64,000 bases of DNA from Persicaria tinctoria (Eukaryota; Streptophyta; Magnoliopsida; Caryophyllales; Polygonaceae), in contig JBANSL010000017.1 in assembly GCA_037127255.1 (NCBI GenBank), forward strand, positions 68,572,857-68,636,856, written 5' to 3'. Under the pieces are notes generated by a model. That model ran no database searches, was not told the origin of the DNA, and saw nothing but the letters and a program-made list of their open reading frames with translations. Of this stretch, positions 10,223-21,918 are shown in pieces (the stretch's first letter is position 1; the number at the start of each line of letters is the position of its first letter). The translations under genes and the position numbers were made by a program.

Positions 10223-11327
10223 GTTAGGAAATGAATATATGTGTGTTAGATTCCAGGCTCCTTATTTGTATGTTTACTTTTGTGTGTATTGGCCATTGGT
10301 AGTCGACGTATGCTTATTAACTGTAGCTTTTTAATGGAGTCTTCATTGGAATTTAATAATTGTTTGTAATCTCGGTGATGTAGCTGACTTTGTAGGTAAT
10401 TTTGATGAAAATATCCTTATTTTACTATTAGAGTATACAAGTGCATAGGGTTGGGGACTCTTGTATGCTACATGATAAACAAATAAAGGAGAGGATAAGG
10501 GAATATGTACAATGGTTTAGCAATACAAGGGGCAGGTATGACAGAGGTCAGGTGGTTATGACAATAAAATGTGGAAAAAATATGGGAGAAGCTAAAGAAG
10601 GGGCAGGTATGACAGATGCTAACTAAGACAACAACCAATAGGGGTATTGGCTATTGAGAGTGCGAACAGGCAAAGTGATCTTCATGGCAGTGTGACAATT
10701 TCATGAAGAGGAGGTTGTGGGCTAGCCGAGAATAACGTACAGCAGGGTGGGAGTCACTTAAACAATGCAAAAGGGGCTGAGAAACACAACAGCGAGAAGA
10801 GAAAGGACCCAAAACAAAAGGTAAAGTTGTGTATTGTTGATGCATAGGAGGAATGTTTCAGTAAACCCTTCGCAGCAGCTCAGCAAAGCTAAGAAATAAG
10901 AGAAGGCTGAGAAAGCAATAAAAAAACTCCTTCCGCATATTGCAACTTTCGGTCAACGAGGAGGAGCTAAGTGACCAGTCGATGGATGTGGGCCTCTGTA
11001 AGGGGAATCCATGCCAGCTGAATAAGGATATACCAAAGCTCGCTTGGGAGCTCATATTGAAGAAGAATGGTTGTATGAATTTAAAAATTGATGTTGGCAT
11101 AGCTGATGTTTGAATTTATTGGGCATGTGTGGCAAGCCATCATTAATTAGGTTCTAATCTCTTTTTTAGTTTTGGGGAATCATAGACGAAATCGATATTT
11201 TATTGGGTGCTGATTGGTAAATGTAGGAGGTTGGCTTTATTAGGTTTGTTAATCAGCTTTGAATGTGGTGGTTACTATCTAGGTTGGTTATAGTAAAAAC
11301 ATCTCAAAATAAATGGTCTATTGTATG
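10223..11327. other. Unassigned intergenic DNA
   Basis: A short tandem similarity (GGGGCAGGTATGACAGA at about 10530 and 10599) and several purine-rich open stretches are visible. No recognisable gene or element boundary. Confidence 0.35.
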
Positions 11328-11635
11328 CTCCCTCCGTAACAAAATAATTGTCCCTTTGGGGTTTTCACACTTCTTAAGAAACCTAAAATTAGAAAGTGGA
11401 ATAGTTAAAAATTTTAAAATAAATAGAGTGGAAAAAAAATGGACCAATGAAAAAAAAAAGAATAGTATGAGAAGTTGGAGTATTAATAGAATATCTTGGA
11501 AATCGAATACAAATTACAATTAATGAGATAAATTGATAAAATTAGAAATTTTTCTCATTAATTAGGTTCAAATGGACAAATATTTTGTTACAAGAAAAAG
11601 TAGCCAGAAGGACAATTATTTCGTTATGGAGGGAG
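11328..11635. mobile_element. Stowaway-type MITE (Tc1/mariner)
   Basis: The left end CTCCCTCCGTAACAAAATAA and the right end (inverse of TTATTTCGTTATGGAGGGAG) form terminal inverted repeats. CTCCCTCCG is the usual Stowaway signature. A TA follows the right end; the left TA is separated by TG, so the left boundary is slightly eroded. The element is AT-rich, 308 bp and non-coding. Confidence 0.82.
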
Positions 11636-11701
11636 TATCAATTTGGAATAATTGTATTCCCATACAAATACACATAGCCTTAAAACAAGAAAGAAAAATA
11701 T

Positions 11702-12120
11702 AAATACAATGGGAATAACAAATCGCCAAATAGCTAAAAAGAAATAGTCTATTAGGGGGAGGGGAATTGAGTAATTGGATTTAGATTAAAATACACGTGA
11801 CTTTAAAATGAGTAAAAATATAAATAAATCATTCATTTTTCTACAGCCAATTTCACAAACATGGTGTGAAGTCTATTGTGGGCATGGAAATTGATTTTCA
11901 ATATTTAATACAATGGAAATAACAAGTGCCAAAAAATTTAAAAAAAATATCTAAAAAGAATAGTCTATTAGAGGGAAAAATGGAGTAACTGGGCTCCGAT
12001 TAAAATAACACGCCCTTAAAACGAGTAAAAACATAAATCATTCATTTTCTGCGGCCCATTTCACAAACATGATGTGAAATCTATTATGGTTATGAAAATT
12101 GATTTTCAATATTAAATACA
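11702..12120. repeat. Tandem duplication, unit about 205 bp (two copies)
   Basis: The unit starting AAATACAATGGGAATAACAA (11702) recurs from about 11908 (TAATACAATGGAAATAACAA), and a third start appears at 12114. Shared blocks include AGAATAGTCTATTAG, CATTCATTTTCT and CACAAACATG(G/A)TGTGAA. Copies are diverged by substitutions and small indels. Non-coding. Confidence 0.75.
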
Positions 12121-13021
12121 ATGGAAAAAAACCAAAAATATTCGATGCTCGATCTATCATATATTTAAGTCTGGAGCTTTGACTATGGTTCCAATATATT
12201 TTCGTTGGATTTTTTTTTGGCAAAAATATTTAGATAGCAATGCATAAATTGTTTGCTCCATTGATGAAATTTGTGAAATTGAAGATTATAAATTATCGAT
12301 CAAATTTTATCATAAGATGTTGATGTTATTCAAGTGAAATAGAATGTTATAAATTGTGATTTGATGAGTTTAATCATTGCATCTAAGTATTTAATATAGT
12401 GATTTGATGAGTTTAATGTTTTAGCCTCTTAGAGTTCATACTTTAACATAGAGTACTTTTTTCTAATTAAGGATCTAAGATATTATAAAAAACACAAACT
12501 AAATATTAATTTTTATTCTTTAGCTACATAGGGTTTATACATTTCAAACTTAAGGTATCTTTATCAAATCGGTTTATAATTCAATCCAATTTAAAAGGTG
12601 TAACATGAGGTGTAATAGATAAAGTATCACAGATTATCCAAACTCAATTTTCTTAAGCCAAAAACTACAATGTTTCTTTTATTTGACTTCAATTAGGACG
12701 GATGTTAGGAGAAGCGTGAAAGAGGTTGATTTACTATTATTTCTCAAATTTAAAGTATCGATCATCTCAAGAAAAGAAAATTTCAAAGAACAACATGATA
12801 GGAAGCATGGATCATATACTAATATGTTAGTATAAAATTGATGTGTCGAATATTTTGTTTAATATGTCAAACTCGATCGAAAATATTATAAAAAAATCCG
12901 AACAAGGTTCGGGAAAAGAACTAGTTTGAGTCATTTGAATTCATGTTAGTTAAGTCGGGTTTTCACATCTCTACCTCGGCTCTAACAAAGAACTCCAACT
13001 GACCAAGAGAATACGAACATC
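12121..13021. other. AT-rich upstream region of the PPR gene
   Basis: No gene or clear element is seen. The last about 60 bases form a plausible short 5' leader. No unambiguous TATA box was assigned. Confidence 0.4.
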
Positions 13022-14761
13022 ATGGCTTCCCGTCGACTCCCTCCTGCCCGAACCACCATCCCCTGGTACTCCCTCCCGCCGGAGCCACCGCCGCCCAGCC
13101 GCCAAGACCCTCTCCTCATATCCCTCTCCGACGCCATCAAATCCTCCGATCCCAAGCCCCTCAAACGCCTCCTCCCATCCCTCAAACCCCACCACATCCT
13201 CGCCCTCATCACCACCAACCCTCTCCCACTCCCGCCCCTCTCCCTCTTCAATTTCTTCACCTGGATCTCCTCCCAGCCCACCTTCCGCCTCACCCTCCCC
13301 TGCTACTCCTCCATGGCCCATCTCCTCGCCTCCCACTCCCTCTTCCCCCAATCCCACTCCTTCCTCGCCTTCGTCGTCTCCCGCAAAGGTAAGGACTCCG
13401 CCCCTTCGATCTTCAATTCCGTCTTCGAATCATCCAATGGCGCGCGCTCGTCGAATTTCTTGTACAAGTCGCTGATGGAATGTTATTTGGAATCTGGATT
13501 GGTTTCTGATGCGATTCAATGCGTTAGGCTCATTAGGAAGCACGGGATTCCGTTGCCGTTTCCGCCTTGTGCTCGGCTTTTTGATGTTTTTGTGAGGAAT
13601 CGGTCGGCGGTGGCGGCTTGGGGGTTCTATAAGGAGCTTCTGGACGGCGGCTTCCCACCCACTGTGAAGAGTTTCAATGTGTTGATGCATAGATTTTGTA
13701 AAGAGGGTAGGATTAAGGATGCACACCAGGTGTTTGATGAAATTACTAAGCGAGGTTTGAAGCCAATGGCTGTTAGTTTTAATACTTTGATCAATGGGCA
13801 CTGTAAATTGCGCGATTTGGAGGAGGGTTTTAGGTTGAAGGGCATGATGGAGGAGATGGGAGTCGCACCGGATGTTTTCACATATAATGTTTTGATTGAT
13901 GGATTGTGCAAGGAGGGTAGGTTGGCGGATGCAAGTAGGTTGTTTGATGAAATGTGTGGAAGAGGTTTGGCTCCGAATGCGTTTGTCTTCACCACTTTGA
14001 TCAATGGTTATTGTAAGAATTGGAGGCCTGACTTGGGCATGGAAATATACGGTCAAATGTTGAGGAATGGTATTATTCCCGATATGGTGACGTACAATTC
14101 TCTTATATATGGTCTTTGCAGGGGTGGAAATCTTGGAAAGGCGAGGAGTTTAGTGGATGAGATGGTTGATAAAGGTCTTAAGCTTGACAAGTTCACTTAT
14201 ACTACTCTAATTGATGGGAGCTGCAAGGAAGGTGATATAGAAATGGCTTTGGAGCTTAAAGAAAAGATGATTGAGGGAGGGATTCCTCTTGACGATGTGA
14301 CTTTTACTGCTCTTATATCCGGTCTTTGTAAGGCAGGTCGTGTTCTTAATGCAGAAAGAACTATGAGGGAAATGCTGAGAGCAGGTCTTAAACCAGATAT
14401 TATTACATATACTATGATAATTGATGGCTTTTGTAAGAAAGGTGATACAAAAATGGGCTTTAAGTTACTTGAGGAGATGCGGAGTAATGGCCATGTACCT
14501 GGTGTTGTGACATATAATGTTTTAATGAACGGCCTATGCAAGCAAGGACAGATGAAGAATGCTAGCATGCTGTTACATGCAATGCTTAATCTAGGGGTCG
14601 TTCCTGATGATATCACTTACAACATTCTACTGGAAGGGCATTGTAGGCATGGCAATCCAGAGGATTTGGATCGTTTGCGTGGTGAGAAAGGGCTTATTCG
14701 GGACTATGCTTCATATATGTCACTTGTGAGTGAAATTGGAAAATCTTCCAAAATATCATGA
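13022..14761 (+). CDS. P-class pentatricopeptide repeat protein (579 aa, intronless)
   Basis: A single exon from ATG 13022 to TGA 14759-14761. Residues 1-145 are Pro/Ser-rich with little acidic character, compatible with an organelle-targeting leader. Degenerate repeats occupy about 145-214. Ten tandem 35-residue PPR motifs follow, starting at V215, A250, V285, A320, M355, K390, D425, I460, V495 and D530, each with the (V/F)TYN/T-LI-GLCK pattern. There is no C-terminal E, DYW or SMR domain, so it is a P-class protein. Such proteins bind single-stranded RNA in mitochondria or plastids to stabilise, splice or help translate transcripts. The arrangement resembles Arabidopsis At1g09680-type genes, but orthology is not proven. 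Codon use shifts from very C-rich (first 400 bases) to AT-richer, which is common in intronless PPR genes. Confidence 0.93.
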   Translation: MASRRLPPARTTIPWYSLPPEPPPPSRQDPLLISLSDAIKSSDPKPLKRLLPSLKPHHILALITTNPLPLPPLSLFNFFTWISSQPTFRLTLPCYSSMAHLLASHSLFPQSHSFLAFVVSRKGKDSAPSIFNSVFESSNGARSSNFLYKSLMECYLESGLVSDAIQCVRLIRKHGIPLPFPPCARLFDVFVRNRSAVAAWGFYKELLDGGFPPTVKSFNVLMHRFCKEGRIKDAHQVFDEITKRGLKPMAVSFNTLINGHCKLRDLEEGFRLKGMMEEMGVAPDVFTYNVLIDGLCKEGRLADASRLFDEMCGRGLAPNAFVFTTLINGYCKNWRPDLGMEIYGQMLRNGIIPDMVTYNSLIYGLCRGGNLGKARSLVDEMVDKGLKLDKFTYTTLIDGSCKEGDIEMALELKEKMIEGGIPLDDVTFTALISGLCKAGRVLNAERTMREMLRAGLKPDIITYTMIIDGFCKKGDTKMGFKLLEEMRSNGHVPGVVTYNVLMNGLCKQGQMKNASMLLHAMLNLGVVPDDITYNILLEGHCRHGNPEDLDRLRGEKGLIRDYASYMSLVSEIGKSSKIS

Positions 14762-16654
14762 CAGGAAGCTGAGCATCAAGTCCTTCAGGTGAATGTGTCT
14801 AACAGCTATGTGATATTGAATCTGTCTCAACCAACATCTTGCCTGGCTAGCGCAGATTCAGTTTGTTCTTTCGTGTGGTTCAAGTTGTACTGAACTTGCA
14901 AGTGAAGCTTGGATCAGAATGGTGTTGAATCCAAAGGTTTAAATGATCCACCGTTCATGATCTATGTTCTTGATTCTTTGTGAGCTTGGTGCTTGGTTTA
15001 ACTGAACTACCTGCAGTGTGGACGTGTGGTTATAGTTGGACCGAAGAAAAGCCACAAGAGTCCTTCCCTTGACTCCTCGCAGACTCCCATGAAACTAGTA
15101 CCCGGTTTAATGAGCGTACAAGGTGTGTTGCTCGGAAAGAAGATGCAATGTCTTAACAGGAACAATAAACAGATCACATCTGCTACTCAGCCTCCATTGG
15201 TTCAGTTTGATGGGGAACTGTAAGTTTGAATAGAGGGCTTAAATCCAGATCAAGCTCATATGAAATTGTTGTATAGCTCAATATTACTCCAGGTAAAGTT
15301 AACTTCATACCTTTTCAGTTTCAGCTCAAGTTAGTATTACACAACTGATTGTGATTGCAGCTATAATGTTGGTTTTCGTGGCCTCATAGGCTAGGATTTA
15401 GAAATGCCTTTTCATAATATTTACAAGGTAAAACTGATTTTCATTTTTTGATCATATCCCTTTGCCCAGGAAGAATTTTTTGCAGTAAATGAAACAACAG
15501 ATATTAGTAAAGCGGGGAGCTACTTGTATTGAAATGCAACCTGAACTGAGTTTGGTTTTCCCTGGCTTGAACCGAGCTTAAATTAATCAAGCTCCGCTTG
15601 AATCACTCCTGAGCTCGGTTTAGGTTTGGTTCGAATTGCTGACGAGCCCAAGGAGCAGACAAAATTGGTTCAATTTGGTTGAAGTCATATTCTCAAGTGA
15701 GCTGGTTGATTGAACCTGTGATAGTGACAAAGCATAGCAATTGAGTTTATATGTTGATCCTGTCTTGTGGCCATTGTAGGTTTATCTTGCGTGTGTATGT
15801 ATGTGTTTGAGCGCATCCGAGTTGTCGTGGTGGATGATTTCGTCGACCAGCTAAGTCTGTTTATCACCCTAGTGCATATTTTTGAAGCTTTTTACATAAC
15901 AATCAAATAGTCCACCATGAAAGGGAAGGGAACCTGTAATTTGTGGCCACCATCCAAAATCAAGACAATATGTTAAGTGTTAACCAACCATACATTACTA
16001 GACAATTGATAGTAGGATGTTTGGGTTTGGTCAGGCGTATTTCACACGGCCAATTTATTTGGACTTGCAAAAAATATCTGTTAATTGGAGAAACTACCGG
16101 GCCCTGTTCGACTTGAATATTCCACACATAAATGTGGTGGGTCGAACTCAACAACTGCTATCTAGTCCCTAAAAAAAAGTGTTGGATTCGAGTTTCAAGT
16201 CTCAGCTATTAAGAAAAGTAATAGATTTAACCCCGATACCGAACGTTGGTGGAATAATTAAAAAAGGTTTTTTTTTTTTATGAGTGAGGTTAGAGGCAAG
16301 ATATCTGAATGACTATTGACAAGATAAATTCAACTAAATTACTATATATTCTTTTCATTTTTTTCAAACAATTGTAAACAAGCTCAACTTTCTGAGAGCG
16401 AATTGAAAAAACTCAAAGTGCGTTTATCCAAATACCGGTTGAACAATTGGTGATATTTATTTTCCTTCTCGTTATCACTAATTGGCTATATTTGTTTTCC
16501 TTGTTTCTATTTAATTTATTAACTTATACTTTTCCTATAATCCTATTTAATTTATTAACCTGCATTTAAAAAAAAATATTTGGGTTGTTTAACCTAGGAC
16601 ATGGGTGCATTTGTTACTTGTTAGAAAGAAAGACCTTACATAAACAAGCTAACT
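14762..16654. other. 3' flank of the PPR gene and intergenic DNA
   Basis: The first several hundred bases look like 3' UTR. A 65-codon frame at 15026-15223 has no family match and is not called. A G/A-rich stretch (15540-15680) contains GAGCTCGGTTTAGGTTTGGTTCG-like low complexity. No gene is seen. Confidence 0.4.
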
Positions 16655-16663
16655 CTCATTATA

Positions 16664-16804
16664 TTTTTTTTATATAAGGTAATAATTCGAAGATCAGACA
16701 TGCCTGATTCGAGCAGTCGATAAAGTCGGCAGACGACGAACCGTCAAGTATACAAAAGGGTAAAAATACATACAATAAACGAAATGAAAAAGCAGAAATA
16801 AACC
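16664..16804 (-). mobile_element. Short LINE 3' tail
   Basis: The left edge is a T run (minus-strand poly-A) followed by GGTAATAATTCGAAGATCAG. This is similar to the 3' end of the LINE derivative at 28627 (GGTAAAAATTCGAGGCCAG). The direct repeat CTCATTATA at 16655-16663 and 16805-16813 is a plausible TSD. Only about 140 bases were inserted, non-coding. Confidence 0.55.
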
Positions 16805-16836
16805 CTCATTATAGATTATAGATAAGACCTAAATGA

Positions 16837-16844
16837 GATATTGC
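16837..16844. repeat. Left 8-bp TSD of the CGGTACCG element
   Basis: GATATTGC; partner at 17366-17373. Confidence 0.82.
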
Positions 16845-17365
16845 TAGGGTTGAGCGGTGGTAGGAAAATTACCATACCAACCGGACCAACCGGACATTGG
16901 TATCAAGAAGTCGGTAACCGACTGAATCGGTAACCGAAATCTCGGTACCAAGGCTAGTCGGTACGGTACACGGTATGGGCAACCCAAATACCGTGGTACC
17001 GTCGGTACCGAATATATATTTTTTTTTAAAAAAAATTAAATATTGTGTAGGGTTGTAGACTATATTCGGTACCATCGGTACCGTGGTACCGAATATATAT
17101 TTATTAAAAAAAAATTAAATATCGGTACTATCGGTACCGACGGTACCGATGGTACCACAGTGTATAAAACGCAAATTTAGGCATGAAAATAGTGTATTCG
17201 GTTACCACGGTACCGACATTCGGTAACCGATAGTTTCGGTACCAATAGTTTCAGTAACCGAAACTAGTCGGTTGGTACGTGGTACAGAAAATCCCATACC
17301 GAGTGGTATCGGTACGATACGTGGTAATCGAAAATTTACGATGGTACCGTACCGTGCCAGCCCTA
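16845..17365. mobile_element. hAT-like non-autonomous element made of CGGTACCG repeats (521 bp)
   Basis: The element starts TAGGGTTG and ends CAGCCCTA, giving short inverted termini. It is flanked by a perfect 8-bp TSD, GATATTGC, at 16837-16844 and 17366-17373, as expected for hAT insertions. The interior is filled with variants of GGTACCG, CGGTACCG and GGTAACCG on both strands, so it can fold extensively. It has no coding capacity. Confidence 0.82.
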
Positions 17366-17373
17366 GATATTGC
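17366..17373. repeat. Right 8-bp TSD of the CGGTACCG element
   Basis: GATATTGC; partner at 16837-16844. Confidence 0.82.
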
Positions 17374-17531
17374 TCAACCTTTTTAGGTTGTGTGTACAGT
17401 GTAATGAAGTTGAAATCCTAATTAAACAAGGCAATACTGTGATTAATTTATTTTTATATGATCCACCTGGCTATATAGATAAGGGCAATGGGAGCCTTAG
17501 TTCCACGTTTTTTATTTAATTCTATGGGAAT

Positions 17532-17687
17532 GCAATGCATATCCATGGTTCCATACCCTTTAATTAATTCTTCAACAGTCATTATCAACTACAGCCTTAT
17601 TTTATTTTTGCAATGCATATCCATGGTTCCATACCCTTTAATTAATTCTTCAACAGTCATTATCAACTACAGCCTTATTTTATTTTA
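17532..17687. repeat. Perfect 78-bp tandem duplication
   Basis: The segment beginning GCAATGCATATCCATGGTTC at 17532 recurs at 17610 and continues identically through CAACTACAGCCTTATTTTAT. The lack of differences suggests a recent slippage or unequal event. Non-coding. Confidence 0.9.
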
Positions 17688-18385
17688 TTTTATTTGGGTG
17701 TGTAAAAAGGAAGTTTCTTTTTTTTTTTTTAATTTTGTAACGCCAAATAACGCCAAAACAATAGTAGAACCTACCTTTATTAAAGAAAATAAATGATAGT
17801 TCTTGCAAAAAAATGAAAAGGGCCAAAACATATGTGTAGGTAAGGACTAAGGAGTCTTTGGCGTGCTCTATCTTCTTTGAAGACACCCTTGTTTAGTCAA
17901 ATATCATATACCCTAAAGGCTAAACACCCCCAACAATAATTGCATCCCTACCTCCCACAAGTTGCTGCAATGTTGCCAAAAACCAGTATTAGTTCAGTGA
18001 CTATGACATCGGCACCCTTATGTGGAACGAATATGAATTAAATTAATCACTTATGGCAAATGTTATATGAATTAAAATAACCATTATCGGTTGGTCAGAG
18101 ATTTGCGAAATTGTTAATGGTGGTCATTGGAGGTTTAGAGGATCGTTAGCTTCAGGGCTTATGGGATTTAATCCAATATTAATAGTCCCGAATACCCATG
18201 TAAATAATAATTAAAGGAATTAAAATGTTAAAAAAAATTTTATGTAAAATATCTATTTTTTAAAAACAATTTAGTATTTATTAGTGGCAATAACAAATTG
18301 TCTTTTAAAAATAATAAAAAAAGCTAATACTCCGTATTTTATATATTTTTTTCATAATAAAAATAAACTATATGTTTTGCCGAAT
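17688..18385. other. AT-rich intergenic DNA
   Basis: No gene, element boundary or RNA gene is recognised. Confidence 0.4.
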
Positions 18386-18402
18386 AGATAGAGTATGTAA
18401 AA
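18386..18402. repeat. Left 17-bp TSD of the LINE
   Basis: AGATAGAGTATGTAAAA; partner at 18883-18899. Confidence 0.9.
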
Positions 18403-18882
18403 ACTTCCCACAGGAGATGCTGCAGCGGGTTTTGTCATTCGAGACTACCATGGTAGTGTCCGGGCTTGCAACGCCTTATTGTGTGGTTCTGTTTCTGCTT
18501 TGCAAGCAGAAGTTTTGGCTCTTCGGCTGGGACTGTCTGCTGCTTTAGAGCTGGGGATCTCGAAGATTGAAGTGGAAGGGGATAGTCTTTCGGTTCTCAA
18601 CTCAACCAAAGGGATTTGGACGTGTCCTTGGGAGATTGATTTGGTGATCGCCGATGCTCTTCTTCTGCTCCACTCCTTTGAATCCTCTTCTGTCACCCAT
18701 GTTTTTCGGGAAGTCAATCGGGTGGCGGACAAAACAGCACATCTTTGCCTGCGACAAATTCAAGGGCCGTTTGCTTCTCATCTAGAGCTTCTTGCTCTCG
18801 TCCGAAAGGACGCTGTTGGGTGGTGGATCAGTAGGGTCTGACACTACTCAAATTCTTGCTTTGTATCAAAAAAAGAAAGAAA
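18403..18882 (+). mobile_element. LINE (L1-type) 3' end with RNase H-like domain
   Basis: The plus strand from 18411 encodes GDAAAGFVIRDYHGSVRACN, then ...LQAEVLALRLGLSAALELG, KIEVEGDSLSVLNSTKG and THVFREVNRVADKTAHLCL, ending at TGA 18839-18841. This is the RVT_3 (RNase H-like) C-terminal domain of plant L1-type LINEs. An A-rich tail follows (TATCAAAAAAAGAAAGAAA). A perfect 17-base TSD, AGATAGAGTATGTAAAA, lies at 18386-18402 and 18883-18899. It is strongly 5'-truncated and cannot move by itself, although the remaining frame is open. Confidence 0.9.
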
Positions 18883-18899
18883 AGATAGAGTATGTAAAA
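18883..18899. repeat. Right 17-bp TSD of the LINE
   Basis: AGATAGAGTATGTAAAA; partner at 18386-18402. Confidence 0.9.
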
Positions 18900-19021
18900 G
18901 TGAATGATTTTTTTTTATGAGTCTATAGAAGGAAACTAGGGTATGTTTGGTAAAATGAAACAGATGGAAGTAGCTGAAGCTAATAGGGTAGTTGAAGTTG
19001 ATTAATTAAGTGTGTTAAATA

Positions 19022-19260
19022 CGGTCTCCGTTCAACAATATAAGTGTTTTTAGACATTTGCACACAAATTAATAAAATTATAAACTTATTACTTTTATAC
19101 TCCTCATTAATTATCTACAACCACTAACAACCAATAACATTTCATAAAACAACTAAAAAAATTACTTTTCTCTTAACCCAATGTCTAGAAAACCTAAAAG
19201 GACTTATATTTCTAAACAAAATTTTAAGTCTAAAAAAACCTATATTTTTTAACGGAGGAG
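19022..19260. mobile_element. Stowaway-like MITE (239 bp)
   Basis: The left end CGGTCTCCGTTCAACAATAT pairs with the inverse of ATATTTTTTAACGGAGGAG at the right end. TA is present on both sides (19020-19021 and 19261-19262). The size, termini and TA target fit a Tc1/mariner-derived MITE. Confidence 0.7.
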
Positions 19261-19262
19261 TA

Positions 19263-21918
19263 TATATATTAAATTAGATTGTTAATAAGTTATTAAAGTG
19301 TTTGGTAACTCAACTGATAGAGTAGCTACAATTACAAACTATCAGATGAGATAGAAGAAAATTAATAAATTTGTGAAAAGGTTGGAGTGGATAGCTATTG
19401 AAAATCTATTTTTCAAAAACTAATCAAACTAAAATATTATATTTAACTTATTTAAAATTATAAAATATTTAAACCAAAAGTTTAAAAAAAAAAAAAAAAC
19501 TACAAGAAAGATACAAACTCTCTATTTTCGCAATTTCTTCCTCTAAGCAGTTGGTGCTAAAACCCATTTCCTTAATTAGCAGCAAATGAATAATTAGATT
19601 CATTTTCAATTTATTCATTTTCAATTGTGGCTTGCGTCGAGATTAATTTCAAATCATTTAAAGGGGGAAAAAGAAGTATAAGAAGTCTATAAAATGGAGC
19701 TACATTACATAAAGATGAAAGAACAAAGGGAGTACAGCTGGAGATGAAGAGGTCATACCAAATTGGGCAAATTGATTTGATACTAAATGCTGCATTTACA
19801 GCTTTGGGGTTGGTGTTTGTTTTGGTCAAGACTCAAAACGTGGGGGAGGCCCCTCCCCCCTTAAACCCCTAAAACCCCAAGAAGAAGCTGTGTAGATATA
19901 TGTGTTGATCAATGGATGTGCATTTGCCATTGCTATGATTCTTATGTTCACCTAACCCTAATCTAGGTAGTTGTTGCAGTCGCACCCGACTCTTCCTCGG
20001 CGCGTCTTCTTCAGGTACGGAACCAGAAATTCAAACCGTGGGAACTGGGATGCAATTTTATATCAATAAAGTTTTTACGTTCAGAAAAACACCCTGATAG
20101 GTGTATACAATGGGTTGGACAAGAGGGGGGAATTAAAATGTAAGAGTGGGGTGAAGAGAGTCGAACTCGGGTGGACTAGGATTAGGAGTAATCTTTCAGG
20201 CAAACACAGCATTGTGATTTTATGCAAACTATGTAAATTATATTCAAAATGGGGTGGGATGCAGCAAAGCGCGCTGAGTCCACCCCTGCGTCTGTGCCTG
20301 GTCTTCTTATTCCTTTTCGACGTCCCTAGCTAGTCTCTTTCCTCTTCGTTTAATCGACCTCGATTAAACTGATTACTTTATTTATTTACATGGATAGGCA
20401 CTAGTTTGTTTGATACAATGTGTTGATAAAGTAACAAGAATGATCCAATTCGCTATTATCAATTGGACCTGCTTGTTCTTTGAGAATTTGTAAGATTTAT
20501 AATACAACAGGAATATAATCCAACTTTTCATGTCGGTATTAGCAAATTTTTTTCAGGCAAAAAAAGATATGCCAACATCAAAAATTGGTGATTGTCATAC
20601 AATTGGTGAAAATTTAAACTTGATTTGAATGTAACCGGAGAGAACTAGAATTTGTAATTGTTAAAATAAATTTGTCCTCTGCAACCAAACACAACAAATA
20701 AATTTACTGTTACATAATCCTATAATAGCTAGTGGTTTTGTCAAAATTCTCTATTTAGGGGTCAACGTGTGATTTACTCTTCACCTTCTAATTGTTTCAT
20801 TTATAAAGATAGAGAGAGGGGTTTACAACTTTACACTTCCAACATAAACAAATGGGCTAAGACCTAAGACTCTTAAGAGTCAATTTTTCATCAATTACAT
20901 AGTACTATCACTATGTCTATTACATAGATGTTTAATTTAGAGCATTTTCAATAACTTGTCTAAATTATTGATTAATTTAGAAAAGAGATTAAAATTTCGC
21001 TCCAATATAGATTTTACAAAATTTTCTAATATAATAAAAGATAAAGTCAAATTTTTTAAATGGGCAACATTTTCCATAAATCATATAAAAAAAATAAAAT
21101 TAGAAAAAATCTATTGAGAATTGTATAAGAAAAATTGCTTGACCTATTAACTTTTAATTTACTATAATACATAAATTATGATTTAAAAAAATCTTAGTTC
21201 ACTTTAATCAAACTTAGGCAATATATATTTGAATTATACTTCAAATTAGTATAACATCACAATTCACAACCAATCCACAATATTTTTAATCATATGAAAA
21301 ATCAATTGGAGATACCCCTTATTTGATTTTCATTTCTATTTAATATTTTTTTTATATAGGTGTTGACTAAACTAGTGTTGACTCTTCATTTCTCTCACAA
21401 GATTTACAAGGATACTATGTTAACCGACTTATTTCACTTCCTTTCTTGTGTTATATATTCCCCTTTTCTCATGACATTTATATATTTAAAATAATAAATC
21501 CAATGAAGCAAGAATCGTGTGAGTTTCCTTTAATTCCACCTCCATCTATCATCACTACTCATAATTACACATAGGGATCTCTCTACCTAGACTCAATACA
21601 AAGCTAATATTTTAAAAGAGATGTTAATAGTAGTTTTTAATAAAGTTAAAATATAGGATCATTAATTAGAAGTATAATTTGATTTGTTTAAAAAAATACA
21701 AATTTTTAAAATGACATATTTTAATTGATTAATAAAATAAATATTTAACATAACAAATAAAAAAATAGCATTAAGGTATATCTTTACTTTCTCCATCTAC
21801 AAATATAATAATTACAACATACTAAAAAAACCCTCCCTTACAAAACGAGCAAAGCACCAACCAAACACCACTTAAGAGTAACACGTATAGCGAGTACATT
21901 GATAGACTGACACGTCAT
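19263..21918. other. AT-rich intergenic DNA downstream of the aspartic protease
   Basis: Long AT-rich stretches with poly-A and poly-T runs. Small open frames (19611-19829, 20115-20333) have no recognisable features. No gene is called. Confidence 0.4.

Noticed and set aside
13430..14616. Long minus-strand open frames
   Set aside because: They are antisense shadows of the PPR gene, whose plus-strand frame has clear tandem motifs.
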